DNA from: Streptomyces musisoli
GTDB lineage: Bacteria; Actinomycetota; Actinomycetes; Streptomycetales; Streptomycetaceae
Assembly (NCBI RefSeq): GCF_016741855.1
Contig: NZ_JAERRH010000007.1
Span: 334,830 to 398,829 of the forward strand
Direction: 5' to 3'
Length of the DNA stretch: 64,000 bases
A program made the position numbers and the translations under genes. A model generated the notes under the pieces. The model was not told the DNA's origin. It was given only the letters and a program-made list of their open reading frames with translations, and ran no database searches. Shown piece by piece: positions 16,722-24,312 of the stretch; the first letter of the stretch is position 1; each line of letters starts with the position of its first letter.

Positions 16722-17710
16722 CCACCGCCCTGCTGAGCACCGCCGAAGAGCTGCACGCGCGCGTGCGCCACGGCCGCCGCGCCGTCGTGATGACCATGGG
16801 TGCCCTGCACGAGGGCCACGCCACCCTCATCCGCGCCGCGCGCGAGCTCGCCGGTACGGACGGCGAGGTCGTCGTCACGATCTTCGTCAACCCCCTGCAG
16901 TTCGGCGCGGGCGAGGACCTGGACCGCTACCCGCGCACCCTGGACGCCGATCTGAAGCTCGCCGGGCAGGCGGGCGCGGACGCCGTCTTCGCGCCCTCCG
17001 TGGACGAGGTGTACCCGGGCGGCGAACCCCAGGTGCGCCTCTCCGCCGGACCCATGGGCGAGCGCCTGGAGGGCGCCTCGCGGCCCGGCCACTTCGACGG
17101 CATGCTCACCGTCGTCGCCAAGCTGCTGCACCTCACCAGCCCCGACGCCGCCCTGTTCGGGCAGAAGGACGCCCAGCAGCTGGCCCTGATCCGGCGCATG
17201 GTGCGGGACCTGAACTTCGGCGTCGAGATCGTCGCCGTGCCGACCGTGCGCGAGGAGGACGGGCTCGCCCTGTCCAGCCGCAACCGCTACCTCTCGCCCG
17301 AGGAGCGCCGGACCGCGCTCACGCTGTCCCGCGCGCTGTTCGCCGGCCGGGACCGGCACGCCGCGCAGGAGGCGCTGCGCGCCCGGGCCCGGGAAGTGCC
17401 CTCCACGCACGCGCGTGCCGAGGCGCTGAGTGCCATAGGGGAGTCCCGCGCGGCCGCCGACGCGCACGCGGTGGCCACCGCCGCGCCCGGCGGCCCGGCG
17501 GCCGTCCGCGCCGCCGCCCGCCAGGTCCTGGACGAGGCCCTCCGCCTCGACCCGCCGCTGCGGCTGGACTACCTCGCACTGGTCGACCCCGCCGACTTCA
17601 CCGAGATCGGCGCCGACTTCACCGGCGAGGCCGTCCTCGCCGTCGCCGCCCGGGTCGGCGCGACCCGGCTGATCGACAATCTTCCTCTCACCTTCGGAGC
17701 CGCCTCGTGA
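16718..17710 (+). CDS. panC: Pantothenate synthetase
   Basis: Joins pantoate and beta-alanine with ATP to make pantothenate, the vitamin precursor of CoA; cytosolic. The 330 residues show the nucleotidyl-transferase signature TMGALHEGH (HIGH equivalent, ~26-34), IFVNPLQFGAGEDLDRYPR, GHFDGMLTVVAKLL, LFGQKDAQQLALIRRMVRDL, VREEDGLALSSRNRYLSPEER (KMSKS-like) and LDYLALVDP. It is about 40 residues longer than E. coli PanC because of an Arg/Ala-rich insert around residues 205-260. The start ATG overlaps the upstream stop and the end overlaps nadB (GTGA), so all three are translationally coupled. No panD is present in the window. Confidence 0.96.
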   Translation: MTTALLSTAEELHARVRHGRRAVVMTMGALHEGHATLIRAARELAGTDGEVVVTIFVNPLQFGAGEDLDRYPRTLDADLKLAGQAGADAVFAPSVDEVYPGGEPQVRLSAGPMGERLEGASRPGHFDGMLTVVAKLLHLTSPDAALFGQKDAQQLALIRRMVRDLNFGVEIVAVPTVREEDGLALSSRNRYLSPEERRTALTLSRALFAGRDRHAAQEALRARAREVPSTHARAEALSAIGESRAAADAHAVATAAPGGPAAVRAAARQVLDEALRLDPPLRLDYLALVDPADFTEIGADFTGEAVLAVAARVGATRLIDNLPLTFGAAS

Positions 17711-19404
17711 CCAGCACAGGCATACGACTGCACGCACCCGAGCCCGGGTGGAACATCTCGGCGGACGTGGTCGTCGTCGGCTCCGGAGTGGCGGGCCTGA
17801 CCGCCGCGCTGCGCTGCGAGGCCGCCGGGCTGCGGACCGTCGTCGTCACCAAGGCCCGCCTCGACGACGGCTCCACGCGCTGGGCGCAGGGCGGCATCGC
17901 CGCCGCCCTCGGCGAGGGCGACACCCCCGAGCAGCACCTGGACGACACCCTGGTGGCCGGCGCCGGCCTGTGCGACGAGGAGGCCGTACGGCTCCTCGTC
18001 ACCGAGGGCCCCGACGCCGTACGGCGGTTGATGTCCACCGGCGCCCACTTCGACACCGACGACGAGGGCGGTATCCAGCTCACCCGCGAGGGCGGCCACC
18101 ACCGGCGCCGGATCGTGCACGCGGGCGGCGACGCGACCGGCGCGGAGGTCTCCCGGGCGCTCGTGGAGGCCGTACGCGCGCGCGGGCTGCGCACCATCGA
18201 GAACGCGCTCGTGCTGGACCTGCTCACCGACGCCGACGGCCGTACGGCCGGTGTCTCGCTGCACGTGATGGGTGAGGGCCAGCACGACGGCGTGGGTGCC
18301 GTGCACGCCCCCGCGGTGGTGCTCGCGACCGGCGGCATGGGCCAGGTGTTCTCGGCGACCACCAACCCGTCCGTGTCGACCGGCGACGGCGTGGCCCTGG
18401 CGCTGCGCGCGGGCGCCGAGGTCAGCGACCTGGAGTTCGTGCAGTTCCACCCGACCGTGCTGTTCCTCGGCGCGGACGCCGAGGGCCAGCAGCCGCTCGT
18501 CTCCGAGGCGGTGCGCGGCGAGGGCGCGTACCTGGTCGACGGGGACGGCGTGCGCTTCATGGTGGGCCAGCACGAACTGGCCGAGCTGGCGCCCCGCGAC
18601 ATCGTCGCCAAGGGCATCCTGCGGCGGATGCTGGAGCAGGGCGCCGAGCACATGTACCTCGACGCCCGGCACTTCGGCGCCGACATGTGGGAGCACCGGT
18701 TCCCGACCATCCTGGCCGCCTGCCGGGCCAACGGCATCGACCCGGTCACCGAGCCCATCCCGATCGCCCCGGCCGCGCACCATGCCTCCGGCGGCGTCCG
18801 CACCGACGCGCAGGGGCGTACGACGGTCCCGGGCCTGTACGCGTGCGGCGAGGTCGCCTGCACAGGTGTGCACGGCGCCAACCGGCTCGCCTCCAACTCC
18901 CTCCTCGAAGGCCTCGTCTACGCGGAGCGGATCGCCGCCGCCGTCGTCGCGGCCCGCGCGGAGGACGGCCTCCACGCGCGCGTGCCCGCACCGGTCCCGC
19001 ACCCCGAGACGCCCGCGCACCCCCTGCTGGCCCCCGAGTCCCGCTTCGCCGTCCAGCGGATCATGACCGAGGGCGCCGGCGTGCTGCGCTCGGAGGAGAC
19101 CCTCGCCAAGGCCGCCGAGCAGCTCCAGCGGCTGCACACCGAGGCCCGTGACGCCCTGGACGAGAACGGCAAGACCGCCGAGCCCGGCGTCGACACCTGG
19201 GAGGCCACCAACCTCCTGTGCGTGGCCCGCGTCCTGGTCGCCGCCGCCCGGCTGCGCGAGGAGACCCGCGGCTGCCACTGGCGGGAGGACCGTGCCGGTC
19301 GCGACGACGACACCTGGCGGCGCCACATCGTCGTACGGCTCAATCCGGACCGGTCGCTGGCCGTACGCACCACGGACACCGCAGACTTCCCCCCTACCCG
19401 GTAA
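17707..19404 (+). CDS. nadB: L-aspartate oxidase
   Basis: FAD enzyme that oxidises L-aspartate to iminoaspartate, the first step of de novo NAD synthesis. The 565 residues open with DVVVVGSGVAGLTAALRCE (dinucleotide-binding motif), KARLDDGSTRWAQGGIAAAL, then LEFVQFHPTVLFLG, SEAVRGEGAYLVDGDGVRFM, APRDIVAKGI, and the active-site stretch PAAHHASGGVRTDAQGRTTVPGLYACGE-VACTGVHGANRLASNSLLEG. All are characteristic of NadB rather than fumarate reductase. The GTG start overlaps the panC stop. It is followed after 28 bp by nadC. The quinolinate synthase gene nadA is not seen in this window, so it must lie elsewhere. Confidence 0.97.
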   Translation: MTSTGIRLHAPEPGWNISADVVVVGSGVAGLTAALRCEAAGLRTVVVTKARLDDGSTRWAQGGIAAALGEGDTPEQHLDDTLVAGAGLCDEEAVRLLVTEGPDAVRRLMSTGAHFDTDDEGGIQLTREGGHHRRRIVHAGGDATGAEVSRALVEAVRARGLRTIENALVLDLLTDADGRTAGVSLHVMGEGQHDGVGAVHAPAVVLATGGMGQVFSATTNPSVSTGDGVALALRAGAEVSDLEFVQFHPTVLFLGADAEGQQPLVSEAVRGEGAYLVDGDGVRFMVGQHELAELAPRDIVAKGILRRMLEQGAEHMYLDARHFGADMWEHRFPTILAACRANGIDPVTEPIPIAPAAHHASGGVRTDAQGRTTVPGLYACGEVACTGVHGANRLASNSLLEGLVYAERIAAAVVAARAEDGLHARVPAPVPHPETPAHPLLAPESRFAVQRIMTEGAGVLRSEETLAKAAEQLQRLHTEARDALDENGKTAEPGVDTWEATNLLCVARVLVAAARLREETRGCHWREDRAGRDDDTWRRHIVVRLNPDRSLAVRTTDTADFPPTR

Positions 19405-19432
19405 CACCCAGCGCCCAGGAGCAGTGACGAAC

Positions 19433-20410
19433 GTGAGCACCGACGACCTTCCTCTCGCCCCCACCGGCGGCTGCGGCGACGGCTGCGCCTGCGGCGCGGA
19501 GGGTGACGAGGAGTACCTCGAGTGCGGGCTCGACCCCGCGCTCGCCGAGCTGCTGGCCGCTGCCGGACTCGACCCCGTCGAGGTCGAGGACGTCGCCAAC
19601 GTCGCCATCCAGGAGGACCTGGACGGCGGCGTGGACGTGACGACGGTCTCGACCATCCCCGAGGACGCCGTCGCCACCGGTGACTTCACCGCGCGCGAGG
19701 GCGGCGTCGTGGCCGGCCTGCGGGTCGCCGAGGCCGTGCTCTCCGTGGTCTGCACGGACGAGTTCGAGGTCGAGCGGCACGTGGAGGACGGCGACCGGAT
19801 CGAGGCCGGGCAGAAGCTGCTGTCGGTCACCACGCGCACGCGTGACCTGCTCACCGCCGAGCGCAGCGCGCTGAACCTCCTGTGCCGCCTGTCCGGTATC
19901 GCGTCCGCCACGCGCGCGTGGGCCGACACCCTGGAGGGCACCAAGACGAAGGTCCGCGACACCCGCAAGACGACCCCGGGTATGCGCTCGCTGGAGAAGT
20001 TCGCCGTCCGCTGCGGCGGGGGCGTCAACCACCGCATGTCGCTGTCCGACGCGGCCCTGGTGAAGGACAACCACGTGGTGGCCGCCGGCGGCGTCGCGCA
20101 GGCGTTCAAGGCCGTACGCGAGGCCTTCCCGGAGGTGCCGATCGAGGTCGAGGTCGACACCCTGCACCAGCTGCGCGAGGTCGTGGACGCCGGCGCCGAC
20201 CTGATCCTGCTGGACAACTTCACGCCCGGCGAGTGCGAGGAGGCCGTCGGCATCGTCGGCGGGCGGGCGCTGCTGGAGGCGTCCGGGCGGCTGACGCTCG
20301 CCACCGCGCGCGCGTACGCGGACACGGGCGTGGACTTCCTGGCCGTCGGCGCGCTCACCCACTCCTCGCCGATCCTGGACATCGGCCTGGACCTGCGCGA
20401 GGCGGAGTAA
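19433..20410 (+). CDS. nadC: Nicotinate-nucleotide diphosphorylase (carboxylating), quinolinate phosphoribosyltransferase
   Basis: Converts quinolinate and PRPP to nicotinate mononucleotide. Core landmarks: EDLDGGVDVTTVSTIPEDA, ERSALNLLCRLSGIASATRAW, VRDTRKTTPGMRSLEKFAVRCGGGVNHRMSLSDAALVKDNH, EVEVDTLHQLREVVDAGADLILLDNF, GVDFLAVGALTHSS. Of two in-frame GTGs, 19433 sits 11 bases after AGGAG (19417-19421); 19424 is only two bases away, so 19433 is preferred (325 residues). The first ~30 residues add a Cys/Gly-rich piece, GGCGDGCACGAEGDEEYLECG, that is not in E. coli NadC. It could bind metal or sense redox (inference). coaX starts 5 bp after its stop. Confidence 0.96.
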   Translation: MSTDDLPLAPTGGCGDGCACGAEGDEEYLECGLDPALAELLAAAGLDPVEVEDVANVAIQEDLDGGVDVTTVSTIPEDAVATGDFTAREGGVVAGLRVAEAVLSVVCTDEFEVERHVEDGDRIEAGQKLLSVTTRTRDLLTAERSALNLLCRLSGIASATRAWADTLEGTKTKVRDTRKTTPGMRSLEKFAVRCGGGVNHRMSLSDAALVKDNHVVAAGGVAQAFKAVREAFPEVPIEVEVDTLHQLREVVDAGADLILLDNFTPGECEEAVGIVGGRALLEASGRLTLATARAYADTGVDFLAVGALTHSSPILDIGLDLREAE

Positions 20411-20415
20411 CGAAC

Positions 20416-21213
20416 ATGCTCCTCACGATCGACGTCGGCAACACGCACACCGTCCTCGGCCTGTTCGACGGCGAGGACATCGTCGAGCACTGGCGCATCT
20501 CCACGGACGCGCGGCGCACGGCCGACGAGCTGGCGGTGCTGCTCCAGGGCCTGATGGGCATGCACCCGCTGCTCGGCGAGGAGCTGGGCGACGGCATCGA
20601 CGGCATCGCCATCTGCGCGACCGTCCCGTCGGTGCTGCACGAGCTGCGCGAGGTCACCCGGCGCTACTACGGCGACGTACCCGCCGTCCTCGTGGAGCCG
20701 GGCGTGAAGACGGGCGTGCCGATCCTCACCGACAACCCCAAGGAGGTCGGCGCGGACCGGATCATCAACGCGGTCGCGGCCGTCGACCTGTACGGCGGTC
20801 CGGCGATCGTCGTGGACTTCGGCACGGCGACCACGTTCGACGCGGTCTCCGCGCGCGGGGAGTACGTCGGCGGGGTGATCGCGCCCGGTATCGAGATCTC
20901 CGTGGAGGCGCTCGGCGTCAAGGGCGCGCAGCTGCGCAAGATCGAGGTGGCCCGGCCGCGCAGCGTGATCGGCAAGAACACGGTCGAGGCCATGCAGGCG
21001 GGCATCGTGTACGGCTTCGCCGGGCAGGTCGACGGGGTGGTGAGCCGGATGGCGCGGGAGCTGGCCGACGATCCGGACGACGTGACGGTGATCGCCACGG
21101 GCGGGCTGGCGCCGATGGTGCTGGGCGAGTCCTCGGTGATCGACGAGCACCAGCCGTGGCTGACGCTGGTCGGGCTGCGTCTGGTGTACGAGCGGAACGT
21201 GTCACGGCTGTGA
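20416..21213 (+). CDS. coaX: Type III pantothenate kinase
   Basis: Phosphorylates pantothenate to 4'-phosphopantothenate, the committed CoA step, and is insensitive to CoA feedback in the known type III enzymes. The 265 residues show the ASKHA-fold motifs MLLTIDVGNTHTVLGLFDG (phosphate-1, Asp in position), CATVPSV, DNPKEVGADRIINAVAA, IVVDFGTATTFDAVSARGEYVGGVIAPG (phosphate-2) and VIATGGLAPMV. It is the last gene of the operon: DUF2520, panC, nadB, nadC, coaX. A strong palindrome follows the stop. Having both CoA steps (panC, coaX) and NAD steps (nadB, nadC) in one transcript couples supply of the two cofactors. Confidence 0.96.
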   Translation: MLLTIDVGNTHTVLGLFDGEDIVEHWRISTDARRTADELAVLLQGLMGMHPLLGEELGDGIDGIAICATVPSVLHELREVTRRYYGDVPAVLVEPGVKTGVPILTDNPKEVGADRIINAVAAVDLYGGPAIVVDFGTATTFDAVSARGEYVGGVIAPGIEISVEALGVKGAQLRKIEVARPRSVIGKNTVEAMQAGIVYGFAGQVDGVVSRMARELADDPDDVTVIATGGLAPMVLGESSVIDEHQPWLTLVGLRLVYERNVSRL

Positions 21214-21249
21214 GGCGAGGCCGGCGCCCGCGCGGGCGCCGGCCTCGCC
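21214..21249 (+). terminator. Terminator after the coaX operon
   Basis: A perfect 18-bp palindrome (left arm 21214-21231, right arm 21232-21249) begins at the base after the coaX stop. It has no T-run, as is common in Streptomyces. Confidence 0.75.
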
Positions 21250-21341
21250 GGTGACCCCGGACGAGGGAACCCCCGGAGCGACACGCACCGAAATAACATC
21301 CCGATCCGTCACTTTTGTCCGATTAGCGATAGCGTCGCCGC

Positions 21342-22037
21342 ATGCCCACGCCATACGGATCCCGCGGCGGCATGGCGTTCGGCGCGGAGGAGCTGCGTGT
21401 GCTCCGCCGCGCCCTCGCCCTCGCCCTCCACCCCGGCCACGTCTCCGCCGAGGACGTGCAGGACTGCTACCGGCTCGCCGAGTCGCTCGACGAGGCGATG
21501 CGCGAGGGCGCCAGGCTGCGCGCCTTCCTGGTGGCCGACCTGGCCCGGTACCGGGCCGCCCTGCCGGGCACCGCCGCCGGTTACCTGGCCCTGCTGGAGG
21601 AGGCGCTCGGCGCCGGGCACCGGCCCGTGCCGGACGACCTCGCCGCGCTCCGGGCGCTGCGCGGGAACCCCGCGGCGGCGGCACTGCTGGACCGCTGCCG
21701 GGAGCTGGCCGAGCAGGACGTACGGGCACGGTTCGCGCAGGGGGCGCGCAAGGTGCCGGCGCCGGCCGTGCCGCCCGCGCGGACGCGCCTGCTGGCCCTT
21801 GCGGGCGGCGCGGGGGAGTTCGGGGTCCGGCAGGAGGACGGGCAGGCCGAGGAGCCGCAGAAGCCCCCGCGGAAGCCCGCGCCGAAGCCCGCGCCGGGGC
21901 CGTCGGAGCGGCCCGCGCCGGGGCCGGACGAGCCGGAGCCGGCCGAGCCGAAGCGGCCCATCCCGACGCCGGGGGAGGTCTTCCCGCGCCGCAAGCCGGC
22001 ACCGCCCACGGAATCCCGCCAACTGGCCGCGGGCTGA
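21342..22037 (+). CDS. Hypothetical protein with Pro-rich C-terminus (231 aa)
   Basis: No family with known role recognised. The first ~140 residues are predicted helical (FGAEELRVLRRALALALHPGHVSAEDVQDCYRLAESLDEAMREGARLRAFLVADLARYRAAL in outline). They include a repeated arginine/leucine pattern and RGNPAAAALLDRCRELAEQDVRARF. The last ~75 residues are Pro/Lys/Glu rich with KPAPKPAPGPSERPAPGP and are likely disordered. ATG 21342 follows a short TAGCGAT element after a relatively A/T-rich stretch (21293-21335), probably its promoter. It is a single-gene unit between the coaX terminator and a small membrane-protein gene on the same strand. Confidence 0.7.
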   Translation: MPTPYGSRGGMAFGAEELRVLRRALALALHPGHVSAEDVQDCYRLAESLDEAMREGARLRAFLVADLARYRAALPGTAAGYLALLEEALGAGHRPVPDDLAALRALRGNPAAAALLDRCRELAEQDVRARFAQGARKVPAPAVPPARTRLLALAGGAGEFGVRQEDGQAEEPQKPPRKPAPKPAPGPSERPAPGPDEPEPAEPKRPIPTPGEVFPRRKPAPPTESRQLAAG

Positions 22038-22162
22038 GAGCCGCCACCCGCCACCCGCCCCCGGCCCCAGCCGCTCCACCCGCCTCGCCCGTGCGATTCG
22101 CGGGTGGGGTGGTTCGTGTACCCCGCCCCTTTCGCCCCTTCCCCCGTGGATACTCTGGAGGC

Positions 22163-22339
22163 ATGGACTACGTCTCCGCGCTCGTGCCCCCGGTCGTCAT
22201 GGCCGTGTTCTTCATCGGTGTGGTCAGGGTGATCGTGAAGACCCAGGGCGGGGCCGCCAAGGCCAGGGAGGACGCGGCCGTCGACGCCGCTCTTGCGCGC
22301 GTGGAGGGCCCTCGCAAGGCCCCCGCCGCCGACGCCTGA
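22163..22339 (+). CDS. Small single-pass membrane protein (58 aa)
   Basis: Fifty-eight residues: an N-terminal hydrophobic helix (YVSALVPPVVMAVFFIGVVRVIV) and a charged Ala/Arg/Lys tail (KTQGGAAKAREDAAVDAALARVEGPRKAP) expected in the cytosol. ATG 22163 follows CTGGAGGC. A TACTCT (22151-22156) just upstream could be its -10 box, leaving a very short leader. Such N-terminally anchored micro-proteins are common and mostly unstudied in Streptomyces. No function is assigned. Confidence 0.65.
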   Translation: MDYVSALVPPVVMAVFFIGVVRVIVKTQGGAAKAREDAAVDAALARVEGPRKAPAADA

Positions 22340-22747
22340 GCAGCCCTCTTCCGCGGCCCTGGCGAGCCCTCGGCCGCCCCCGGCCACTCCTCGGCCGTCC
22401 CGGCCGCCCAGCCCGGTCTCCAGGCCGCCCAGCCCGGACTCCAGGTCGTCCAGCCCGGTTTCCAGGCCGCCCAGCCCGGACTCCCGGGCGGTCGGAGCGG
22501 TCTGCCGGCGTCCTGTCGGCCGCCCCGCAGGCCCCCTCGGCGGTCCCGGCCGCTCTCTCGGCAGTGCACCTGAACGGTCGGTCGTCCCCGGCGGGCTCAC
22601 GGGCGTCTCGGCGGCCCCTGGGGCGTCCCGGTCCCAGGTCCCCACGTACCGCCGCTTTCCGAGCCGTACGCCCTTTTTGTTCGCGTTTGAGGTTCTAGCG
22701 CACGTCCGGCACGCCATTGCCGGGATCTCCCACTATTGTTCTGAGCT
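22340..22747. repeat. 408-bp gap with a 21-bp tandem repeat (4 copies)
   Basis: Four imperfect 21-bp units (22404-22424, 22425-22445, 22446-22466, 22467-22487; core CCGCCCAGCCCGG) lie in Pro/Arg-rich-looking sequence with no convincing gene. A 21-bp period keeps any reading frame open, so both strands show long spurious open frames here. Bases 22680-22747 are less G+C rich and probably hold the promoter of the BlaI-like gene. Confidence 0.75.
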
Positions 22748-23230
22748 GTGCCTCGCCCATTGGGAGAACTCGAAGACGCGGTCATGACGCGGGTGTGGAA
22801 GTGGAACCGCCCGGTGACCGTTCGAGAAGTCCTGGAAGACCTCCAGCAGGAACGCTCCATCGCGTACACCACCGTGATGACCGTTTTGGACAATCTCCAT
22901 CAGAAGGGCTGGGTGCGCCGCGAGGCGGAAGGCCGCGCCTATCGATATGAGGCCGTGTCGACACGAGCCGCGTACGCCGCGGCCCTGATGAACGACGCCT
23001 GGTCGCAGAGCGACAACCCGGCCGCCGCTCTCGTCGCCTTCTTCGGCATGATGAGCGAGGAACAGCGCCAGGCGCTCAGGGACGCCGTACGCATCGTCCA
23101 GGGCCCGGAAGAAACCCGGGAAGCTCCGGTGGCCCGGCAACAGGAAGCCCCGGAAGTGCGCCGGCAGGAAGCTCCGGAAGCCCGGCAAGAGGAGAACCCC
23201 GGCGCGGCGCAGGAAGCGGACGGGCGATAG
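22748..23230 (+). CDS. BlaI/MecI-family transcriptional repressor
   Basis: A 160-residue winged-helix repressor. The family HTH fills residues ~1-75: LGELEDAVMTRVWKWNRPVTVREVLEDLQQERSIAYTTVMTVLDNLHQKGWVRREAEGRAYRYEAV. The dimerisation part follows (AALMNDAWSQSDNPAAALVAFFGMMSEEQRQAL). The last ~45 residues carry an EAPxxRQ-type repeat (EAPVARQQEAPEVRRQEAPEARQEE), probably disordered. GTG 22748 follows CACTATTGTTCTGAGCT with no ribosome site, which suggests a leaderless message. No BlaR1-like sensor protease is adjacent, so it may respond to a remote sensor. The NAGS gene starts 9 bp downstream, so the two are probably co-transcribed. Confidence 0.88.
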   Translation: MPRPLGELEDAVMTRVWKWNRPVTVREVLEDLQQERSIAYTTVMTVLDNLHQKGWVRREAEGRAYRYEAVSTRAAYAAALMNDAWSQSDNPAAALVAFFGMMSEEQRQALRDAVRIVQGPEETREAPVARQQEAPEVRRQEAPEARQEENPGAAQEADGR

Positions 23231-23239
23231 CGTCCGCTC

Positions 23240-23773
23240 ATGTCAGCAGAGCGTCCCGAAGTCCCCGCAAAAGCCCTCACGGTCCGGCGGGCCCGGACCA
23301 GCGATGTCCCGGCCGTGCGCCACCTCCTCGACGCCTACGTCCGCGACCGCATCCTGCTCGACAAAGCCATGGTCACGCTTTACGAGGACATCCAGGAGTT
23401 CTGGGTCGCGGAACGCGACGACAACGCCGAGGTGGTCGGCTGCGGCGCGCTGCACGTCATGTGGGAGGACCTGGCGGAAGTCCGCACTCTGGCGGTGAAG
23501 CCCGGCCTCAAGGGCGCCGGCGTCGGCCATCAGTTGCTGGAGAAGTTGCTCCAGACCGCGCGCTGGCTCGGCGTTCGGCGGGTTTTCTGCCTGACCTTCG
23601 AAGTGGACTTCTTCGGGAAGCACGGCTTCGTGGAGATCGGGGAGACGCCGGTCGACACCGATGTGTACGCGGAGCTGTTGCGTTCCTATGACGAGGGCGT
23701 CGCGGAGTTCCTCGGTCTCGAACGAGTGAAGCCGAACACCTTGGGCAACAGCCGGATGCTTCTGCATCTGTGA
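23240..23773 (+). CDS. argA: Short-form L-glutamate N-acetyltransferase (NAGS), ArgA-like GNAT
   Basis: A 177-residue GNAT enzyme. By resemblance to M. tuberculosis Rv2747, it would acetylate L-glutamate for arginine synthesis, standing in for the long ArgA with its kinase-like domain. Landmarks: LTVRRARTSDVPAVRHLLDAYV, ILLDKAMVTLYEDIQEFWVAE, VVGCGALHVMWEDLAEVRTLAV, the acetyl-CoA loop GLKGAGVGHQLLEKLL, and FEVDFFGKHGFVEIGETPVD. The start ATG 23240 is 9 bp after the BlaI-like stop. The family is clear. Glutamate specificity is by analogy, and other amino acids are possible. Confidence 0.82.
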   Translation: MSAERPEVPAKALTVRRARTSDVPAVRHLLDAYVRDRILLDKAMVTLYEDIQEFWVAERDDNAEVVGCGALHVMWEDLAEVRTLAVKPGLKGAGVGHQLLEKLLQTARWLGVRRVFCLTFEVDFFGKHGFVEIGETPVDTDVYAELLRSYDEGVAEFLGLERVKPNTLGNSRMLLHL

Positions 23774-23888
23774 TCGTCATTGCCCAGGTTCCCTATGTCC
23801 GAAACGCGCATGTTTCCGGGCGCGGGTGGTCCGCTGAGTCACTCCCGAGGGTTTGTGTTTTTCCGGCAAAAGCGGTTTGCTTTCCGAC

Positions 23889-23910
23889 GTACTGCAGTAC
23901 TGCATATAAC
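23889..23910 (+). promoter_or_regulatory. A/T-rich promoter with 12-bp palindrome upstream of lsr2
   Basis: A perfect palindrome GTACTGCAGTAC (23889-23900) abuts CATATAAC (23903-23910), which contains a good -10 hexamer. The surrounding 23870-23915 is the most A/T-rich stretch in this part of the window. The palindrome sits where a repressor would block the polymerase. Confidence 0.5.
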
Positions 23911-23976
23911 AGGGGCGGCGAAACGGCGGACGCCGCACACCCCTGGCCCTCAACGTTATCGATGAAAGGAAATGCG

Positions 23977-24312
23977 GTGGCACAGAAGGTTCAGGTCCTT
24001 CTTGTCGACGACCTCGACGGCGGCGAGGCGGACGAGACCGTGACGTTCGCGCTGGACGGCAAGACGTACGAGATCGATCTCACGACCGGCAATGCGGACA
24101 AGCTGCGCAGCCTTCTTGATCCCTATGTGAAGGGCGGACGTCGTACCGGCGGCCGTGCCTCTGGCGGGCGTGGAAAGGCGCGTGCCGCTTCCGGTGGTAA
24201 CCAGGACACCGCGGCGATCCGCGCCTGGGCGAAGGAGAACGGTTACGAGGTCAACGACCGCGGCCGTGTTCCCGCGTCGATTCGCGAGGCTTACGAGAAG
24301 GCCAACGGCTGA
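23977..24312 (+). CDS. lsr2: Nucleoid-associated xenogeneic silencer Lsr2
   Basis: An H-NS-like protein that binds A/T-rich DNA in the minor groove, bridges it, and silences acquired genes and specialised-metabolite clusters. The 111 residues begin MAQKVQVLLVDDLDGGEADETVTFALDGKTYEIDL, the Lsr2 oligomerisation domain. A Gly/Arg/Ala linker follows (GGRRTGGRASGGRGKARAASGG), then the DNA-binding domain AIRAWAKENGYEVNDRGRVPASIREAYEKA with the AT-hook-like RGR near residue 95. GTG 23977 is six bases after AAAGGA, which fixes the start. The 3' end overlaps the convergent gene by 22 bp. An A/T-rich palindromic promoter upstream suggests autoregulation (inference). Confidence 0.97.
   Translation: MAQKVQVLLVDDLDGGEADETVTFALDGKTYEIDLTTGNADKLRSLLDPYVKGGRRTGGRASGGRGKARAASGGNQDTAAIRAWAKENGYEVNDRGRVPASIREAYEKANG

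Noticed and set aside
17569..21150. A 1193-codon open frame antisense to nadB, nadC and coaX
   Set aside because: High G+C leaves such frames open by chance. The sense genes show full family motifs, and the antisense product shows none.
22404..22487. A CRISPR-like array
   Set aside because: The four 21-bp units are adjacent, with no spacers, and no cas gene is near. It is a simple tandem repeat.
21581..22717. A 378-codon minus-strand frame with ESGLGGL heptads
   Set aside because: Generated by the 21-bp repeat. It overlaps two plausible small genes and has no recognised domain.
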